Shown here piece after piece: positions 60,533 through 64,000 of a stretch of DNA of 64,000 bases. The stretch is from an uncultured Clostridia bacterium. Its GTDB lineage: Bacteria > Bacillota > Clostridia > Christensenellales > Aristaeellaceae. The notes beneath the pieces are model-generated. The model searched no databases and was not told the DNA's origin. It worked only from the letters and a program-made list of their open reading frames with translations. The stretch's first letter is position 1; every line of letters starts with the position of its first letter. The translations under genes were made by a program, and so were the position numbers. Location: contig CALCUD010000002.1 in assembly GCA_937906775.1 (NCBI GenBank), positions 1-64,000 on the forward strand, given 5' to 3'.

Positions 60533-61903
60533 GTGAGTGATTTGAAATATCGGGGACCTTTGTCCAGCCGCGGACTTCGTTTCATCGCGCTGCTGGCTAT
60601 GACGGGCAGCCAGCTGGCGGCTTTGTTTCTTGGGATCCGGAAGCTGGCGTCCTATGCGGGACCGGAGATCGCGGACAGCGTTCTGAGTCCCCGGACGGCG
60701 TTGATTTTTTCGTTTCTGCAATCTCTCGGGGGGATCACTTTCCCGCTGCTGCTGATCGCTTCCATGTCCGTTGTCATCCGGAACAGGGAAAAGATATTCC
60801 GCGTCATGCTGAGCAACTTTCTGCTGGCAGGGGTGACATACTTCTTCATTGTCTTCATCGCAGAACAGATGGTGATTACCCTGATCAAGATTCTGCCGGG
60901 CGTCCTTCCGGAGATCAGGAATCTGGACAAGACGCTGGAGATCATCCTGAAGGCTGTGATCGATCAGCAGACCGCGGGAGACCTGATCGGAGCACTGTCG
61001 GGTAAGGGAATTACGCCGGAGATGCTCGCGGCGGTGATCGGGTCCTTATCCGGTGAGGTGTTCAACGCCGATCAGATGACGGCCCTTCTGAGCGGTGCGG
61101 ACGGCGCAGCCAATCTTTCCGAATTGGTTGTTTCCAGTCTGCCGGCTATTCTTGACGGATTCGGACTGACCAATGAACAGACGCTGGACAGGGCGGCGAA
61201 TTATATTACAAGGGGCCTGGTCCGCAGCCATCTGAATCTGAACGTGTTTCTGGATCTGTTTCTTTGCACGGTATTCTGGTTCTTCATTACCTACAAACCG
61301 AAAAAGCTGGCCGGCGGGCCGCTCCTCCTCTTCCGCTGCTGCGCTGTTTTTCCGATGCTCTATCTGCTGCTGGGCGCGGTCCTGATGGGGATGAACCGGG
61401 TGGACTGGGTCCGGATCAGCCTGCCGCTCTGGCTGGTCGGCCTGCTGCCGAGCCGGAAACTGCCCGGGATCCTGTTGTTCCTGGCTATGGCGCTTTATGT
61501 CAAATACCATGAAGCGGAGGAATTCCGGCGCGGCGGAGATGACGATACTTTCCGGGATTTCCTGCGGTCGAATCGGCACAGCCTGCGTTTTGCGGTTTTC
61601 ATGTGTATCGTGCTCGGCCTTCTCAGTCTGGCGGACTGGGGCGCCGGACAGATCGACGGCGGAAGGCTTTCCCCCTGGGGGATCGGCGTTTCAACAACGA
61701 TGTATCTTGCGATTCCCTTCGTTCTGCTGTTCAGCTATAATCGTGAGCCTCGTTTCAGGATCCTGAACGCGTTTGTACCGGTCTATTATGTCCTGAATTA
61801 TCTCCTGCTGTTCCTGGTCGCGCTGTCGTTGATCTATGTCGCGCCGCAGATCCTGAACGGCGTGCCTGTCGGTGCGGTGGACTTTTCCACATTCGGCAAT
61901 TGA
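60533..61903 (+). CDS. Polytopic membrane protein of unknown function
   Basis: 456 residues from a GTG start (GAGG about 8 nt upstream). About nine to ten membrane segments. After the third segment there is a hydrophilic insert of about 110 residues (about 128-240) with repeated LSG/SLSG helices (IGALSGKGITPEMLAAVIGSLSGEVFNADQMTALLSG), which reads as a helical outer domain. A cytoplasmic loop EEFRRGGDDDTFRDFLRSNRHS is highly charged. I recognise no family. It has no clear partner; the phnD promoter lies just downstream. Confidence 0.75.
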   Translation: MSDLKYRGPLSSRGLRFIALLAMTGSQLAALFLGIRKLASYAGPEIADSVLSPRTALIFSFLQSLGGITFPLLLIASMSVVIRNREKIFRVMLSNFLLAGVTYFFIVFIAEQMVITLIKILPGVLPEIRNLDKTLEIILKAVIDQQTAGDLIGALSGKGITPEMLAAVIGSLSGEVFNADQMTALLSGADGAANLSELVVSSLPAILDGFGLTNEQTLDRAANYITRGLVRSHLNLNVFLDLFLCTVFWFFITYKPKKLAGGPLLLFRCCAVFPMLYLLLGAVLMGMNRVDWVRISLPLWLVGLLPSRKLPGILLFLAMALYVKYHEAEEFRRGGDDDTFRDFLRSNRHSLRFAVFMCIVLGLLSLADWGAGQIDGGRLSPWGIGVSTTMYLAIPFVLLFSYNREPRFRILNAFVPVYYVLNYLLLFLVALSLIYVAPQILNGVPVGAVDFSTFGN

Positions 61904-61962
61904 TTATTCAAATTTTCACAGAATCGTTACCGATTGGTTTTTCTTCTGTAACGTATATCCGT

Positions 61963-61968
61963 TATAAT
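61963..61968 (+). promoter_or_regulatory. -10 box of the phnDCE operon
   Basis: TATAAT at 61963-61968; the -35 region is weak (TTCTTC or TTGGTT at poor spacing), which would fit dependence on a regulator. Confidence 0.5.
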
Positions 61969-61977
61969 AATATCAAA

Positions 61978-61994
61978 TGTGTCTGACAGACACA
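61978..61994. promoter_or_regulatory. Palindromic operator at the phn transcription start
   Basis: TGTGTCTGACAGACACA is a perfect 8-1-8 inverted repeat starting 9 bp after the -10 box. A bound repressor would block transcription start, in the style of GntR-family phosphonate regulators. Confidence 0.65.
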
Positions 61995-62020
61995 AAAAAT
62001 CATAGGAGGTTTCTCTGATT

Positions 62021-63064
62021 ATGAAGAAACTGCTTGCTCTGGTTCTGGTAGTCATGATGGCTCTGGGCTGCGTCTCCGCGATGGCGGACCCGATCAAGAT
62101 GGATTCCCTGACGCTGGAATTCGTACCTTCCAAGGATGCTGACGTCATCATCGCCGGCACCCAGAATCTGCCCGAACTGGTTAAAGCTGAAATGCTGAAC
62201 CAGGGCTACGACATCGGTGAAGTCAAAGTTTCCGTCGGCATCAGCTACGATGCCACCGGCGAAGCCATGGCTGCCGGCGCTATCGATGTGGGCTGGCTGC
62301 CCGGCGGCACCTACGCCCTCTATTCCGATGATACCGAAGTTATCCTGACCGCTACCCGCAACGGTCTGTCCAATGACAGCACCAATCCCGCCGACTGGAA
62401 CGGCGAAGCCAACAAGACCCTGAAGGACGGCCCGCAGGTCACCTTCTACCGCGCCCTGATCTATGCCGCTCCCACCGAATACGGCAAGAAGCTGGCTGAG
62501 AAAGTCAACAACGGCGAAAAGCTGACCTGGGAAGAACTCGACGCCGCTACCTGGGCTGTCCAGAAGACCTCCTCCTCCGCCGGCTACATTTATCCCACCA
62601 TGTGGCTGATGGCTAACTATGACGGCAAAAAGCTGTCCGACCTGAGCAAAGTGACTCCTCTGGATTCCGGCTACGGCACCGCTTTCTCCATGGCTGCCGC
62701 GGAGCAGGTCGACATCATCGTTTGCTACGCCGACGGCCGCAACGACTATGAAGCGTCCTGGAATATCCCGGTTGATCAGCAGGATGAAACCGGCAAGCAG
62801 GGCATGGGCCGCGAAGCTTCCATCTGGGAAGAGCTGAACGTTATCGGCGTGACCGACGGTATCTACAATGACACCGTGGCCATCTCCAAGGATTGCCCCT
62901 GGTACACCGAAGAAGCCAAGACCGCGCTGCAGAACTGCTTCATCAACATCATCAACAGCGAAGAAGGCAAAGCCATCTTTGACGTGTACAGCCACACCGG
63001 CTACGCCGTCGCGACGGATGCCGACTACGACGGAGCACGTCTGGCTCTGGAACTGACCAAATAA
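62021..63064 (+). CDS. phnD: PhnD-type phosphonate/phosphate-analogue binding protein
   Basis: 347 residues. The signal peptide MKKLLALVLVVMMALGC-VSAMA could be read as a lipobox ending at Cys17 (Ala-Leu-Gly-Cys) or as a plain Ala-Met-Ala site. The mature part has LEFVPSKDADVI, AAGAIDVGWLPGGTYALY, SSSAGYIYPTMWL and TDGIYNDTVAISK, the phosphonate-binding-like pattern of PhnD. It delivers phosphonate, phosphite or a related ligand to PhnE. AGGAGG precedes the ATG. A hairpin with TTTT separates it from phnC. Confidence 0.88.
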   Translation: MKKLLALVLVVMMALGCVSAMADPIKMDSLTLEFVPSKDADVIIAGTQNLPELVKAEMLNQGYDIGEVKVSVGISYDATGEAMAAGAIDVGWLPGGTYALYSDDTEVILTATRNGLSNDSTNPADWNGEANKTLKDGPQVTFYRALIYAAPTEYGKKLAEKVNNGEKLTWEELDAATWAVQKTSSSAGYIYPTMWLMANYDGKKLSDLSKVTPLDSGYGTAFSMAAAEQVDIIVCYADGRNDYEASWNIPVDQQDETGKQGMGREASIWEELNVIGVTDGIYNDTVAISKDCPWYTEEAKTALQNCFINIINSEEGKAIFDVYSHTGYAVATDADYDGARLALELTK

Positions 63065-63080
63065 CCGGCTACGGTTTTCC

Positions 63081-63117
63081 GGCGCCCTGTATCCCATCCG
63101 GCTGCAGGGCGCCTTTT
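63081..63117 (+). terminator. Intra-operon terminator between phnD and phnC
   Basis: GGCGCCCTG (63081-63089) pairs with CAGGGCGCC (63105-63113), followed by TTTT. It should let only part of the transcripts reach phnC, giving binding-protein excess. Confidence 0.8.
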
Positions 63118-63153
63118 CCTGTTACCAGCAATAAAACAGAGAGATGATGAGCC

Positions 63154-63918
63154 ATGATTGAATTCAAGAATGTTTTCAAGACCTATCCCAACGGGTTTAC
63201 CGCGCTGAAGGACGTCAATCTCCGGATCGAGCAGGGGGAGTTTGTGGCTATTATCGGCCTTTCCGGCGCCGGAAAATCCACGATCCTGCGCTGTATCAAC
63301 CGGATGCACGACATCACGCAGGGTTCCCTGACGGTCAACGGGATCGATGTCAGTACCCTGAAGGGCAAGTCGCTGCGGCGCTACCGCCGGAAGGTGGGCA
63401 TGATTTTTCAGAGCTTTAATCTGGTTTCCCGCAGCACTGCGATTAAAAATGTGCTGACGGCGGATGTTCCGGATATGAATTTCTTCCGGGTCCTTTTCGG
63501 CATCTTCAATAAAAAACAGAAGATGCGCGCCCTTGAGAGCCTGGACAAGGTCGGCATTCTCGATAAGGCTTATACCCGCTGCGACCAGCTGTCCGGCGGT
63601 CAGCAGCAGCGCGTCGCACTCGCAAGAACGCTGAACCAGAATCCGGAGATCATTCTCGCGGATGAACCTGTCGCTTCTCTGGACCCGATCACGGCCCGCC
63701 AGGTGATGCAGGACTTTGTCCGTATCAACAAAGATTACAACATCTCCATTCTTCTGAACATTCACCATGTCGATCTGGCACTGCAATACTGCGACCGGGT
63801 CATCGGGATCCGGGAGGGTGTTATTGTATTCGACGGGCCTGCGGCGACCATCACACCGGAGCAGATCGATGAGGTTTATAACGGGACCAAGGTGCCCACA
63901 CTGGGCGACGGGGAGTAA
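63154..63918 (+). CDS. phnC: Phosphonate ABC transporter ATP-binding protein
   Basis: 254 residues, full-length ABC ATPase. Walker A is GLSGAGKST (about 38-46), the Q loop lies in VGMIFQSFNLV, the signature is LSGGQQQR, Walker B is EIILADEPVASLD, and the switch His is in LLNIHHVDLA. The insert MNFFRVLFGIFNKKQKMRAL between the Q loop and signature is typical of PhnC. It powers uptake of the PhnD ligand. phnE begins 6 nt after its stop. Confidence 0.93.
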   Translation: MIEFKNVFKTYPNGFTALKDVNLRIEQGEFVAIIGLSGAGKSTILRCINRMHDITQGSLTVNGIDVSTLKGKSLRRYRRKVGMIFQSFNLVSRSTAIKNVLTADVPDMNFFRVLFGIFNKKQKMRALESLDKVGILDKAYTRCDQLSGGQQQRVALARTLNQNPEIILADEPVASLDPITARQVMQDFVRINKDYNISILLNIHHVDLALQYCDRVIGIREGVIVFDGPAATITPEQIDEVYNGTKVPTLGDGE

Positions 63919-63924
63919 CGCGCC

Positions 63925-64000
63925 ATGAAAAAAACGAAAACATTCCAGGGCGATCCGGCGCTTCCCGCCCGGGTGAAGCTCTTTGACCGGATTTTCAAAC
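63925..64000 (+). CDS. phnE: Phosphonate ABC transporter permease, PhnE-like (cut by window edge)
   Basis: Only the first 25 codons are inside the window (MKKTKTFQGDPALPARVKLF...). The reading frame is open to base 64000, and it starts 6 nt after phnC with GGGGAG about 10 nt upstream. The call as PhnE comes from gene order phnD-phnC; the visible residues are a hydrophilic N-terminal tail before the membrane part and do not prove it. Confidence 0.65.
   Translation, partial: MKKTKTFQGDPALPARVKLFDRIFK

Overview
The window looks like GC-rich chromosome from an anaerobic, polysaccharide-degrading member of the Bacillota (Clostridia). The evidence is strong AGGAGG-type ribosome sites, crisp TTGnnn-17-TATAAT promoters, Lys-Lys-Leu signal peptides ending in Ala-x-Ala, CUT1 sugar importers encoded without an ATPase, a YolD/Y-family polymerase pair, and many glycoside hydrolases. 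A rumen or gut lineage near Christensenellales/Aristaeellaceae is a guess from style, not a proven assignment. I see no rRNA, tRNA, CRISPR array, transposase, integrase or phage genes. Many long ORFs are only antisense shadows caused by the GC-rich code.

Layout. 1-3.8 kb (minus): an esterase and an NRPS (A-PCP-C) that runs off the left edge. 3.9-9.4 kb: a small exported protein, a hybrid sensor kinase and a GT-C type membrane glycosyltransferase, then a DtxR-like regulator joined to a GH5 enzyme. 10.4-14 kb (minus): a FliB-like protein, then a translesion cassette (Y-family polymerase, YolD, SLOG protein) under a promoter carrying two direct repeats. 14.1-18.6 kb: CE4 deacetylase, PatB/MalY C-S lyase, phosphohexomutase and an orphan exported protein. 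18.8-27.3 kb: GH31, divergent from a sugar importer operon (binding protein, two permeases, P-loop kinase, GH13_18 phosphorylase). 27.4-32.6 kb: LacZ, an SH3-like exported protein, a histidine phosphatase and a small exported protein.

32.7-40.4 kb holds the most unusual locus: six tightly packed genes joining a propeller-like/solute-binding fusion, two HlyD-like adaptors, two CUT1 permeases and a MacB-like permease, with no ATPase. 40.8-51.4 kb is a second importer followed by two zinc-type dehydrogenases, an amidohydrolase-type lactonase candidate, a GH29 alpha-L-fucosidase and a beta-helix protein. Together these suggest an oxidative, non-phosphorylating route for a deoxysugar. 51.5-60.4 kb carries an exported PIG-L deacetylase, GH43, a CE1-like esterase, an SDR epimerase, a MATE pump, a small Cys/His protein, a nucleotidase and a GH8 Rex-type exo-oligoxylanase. 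60.5-64 kb carries an unknown membrane protein and the start of a phnDCE operon, cut by the right edge.

How the parts fit. Nearly all glycosidases here lack signal peptides while the binding proteins are exported, so the strain seems to import oligosaccharides and finish them in the cytoplasm. Hairpins follow several binding-protein genes and probably set their excess over the permeases. The CUT1 permeases must borrow a shared MsmX/UgpC-like ATPase from elsewhere. All functional calls are from reading the sequence; no database search was run.
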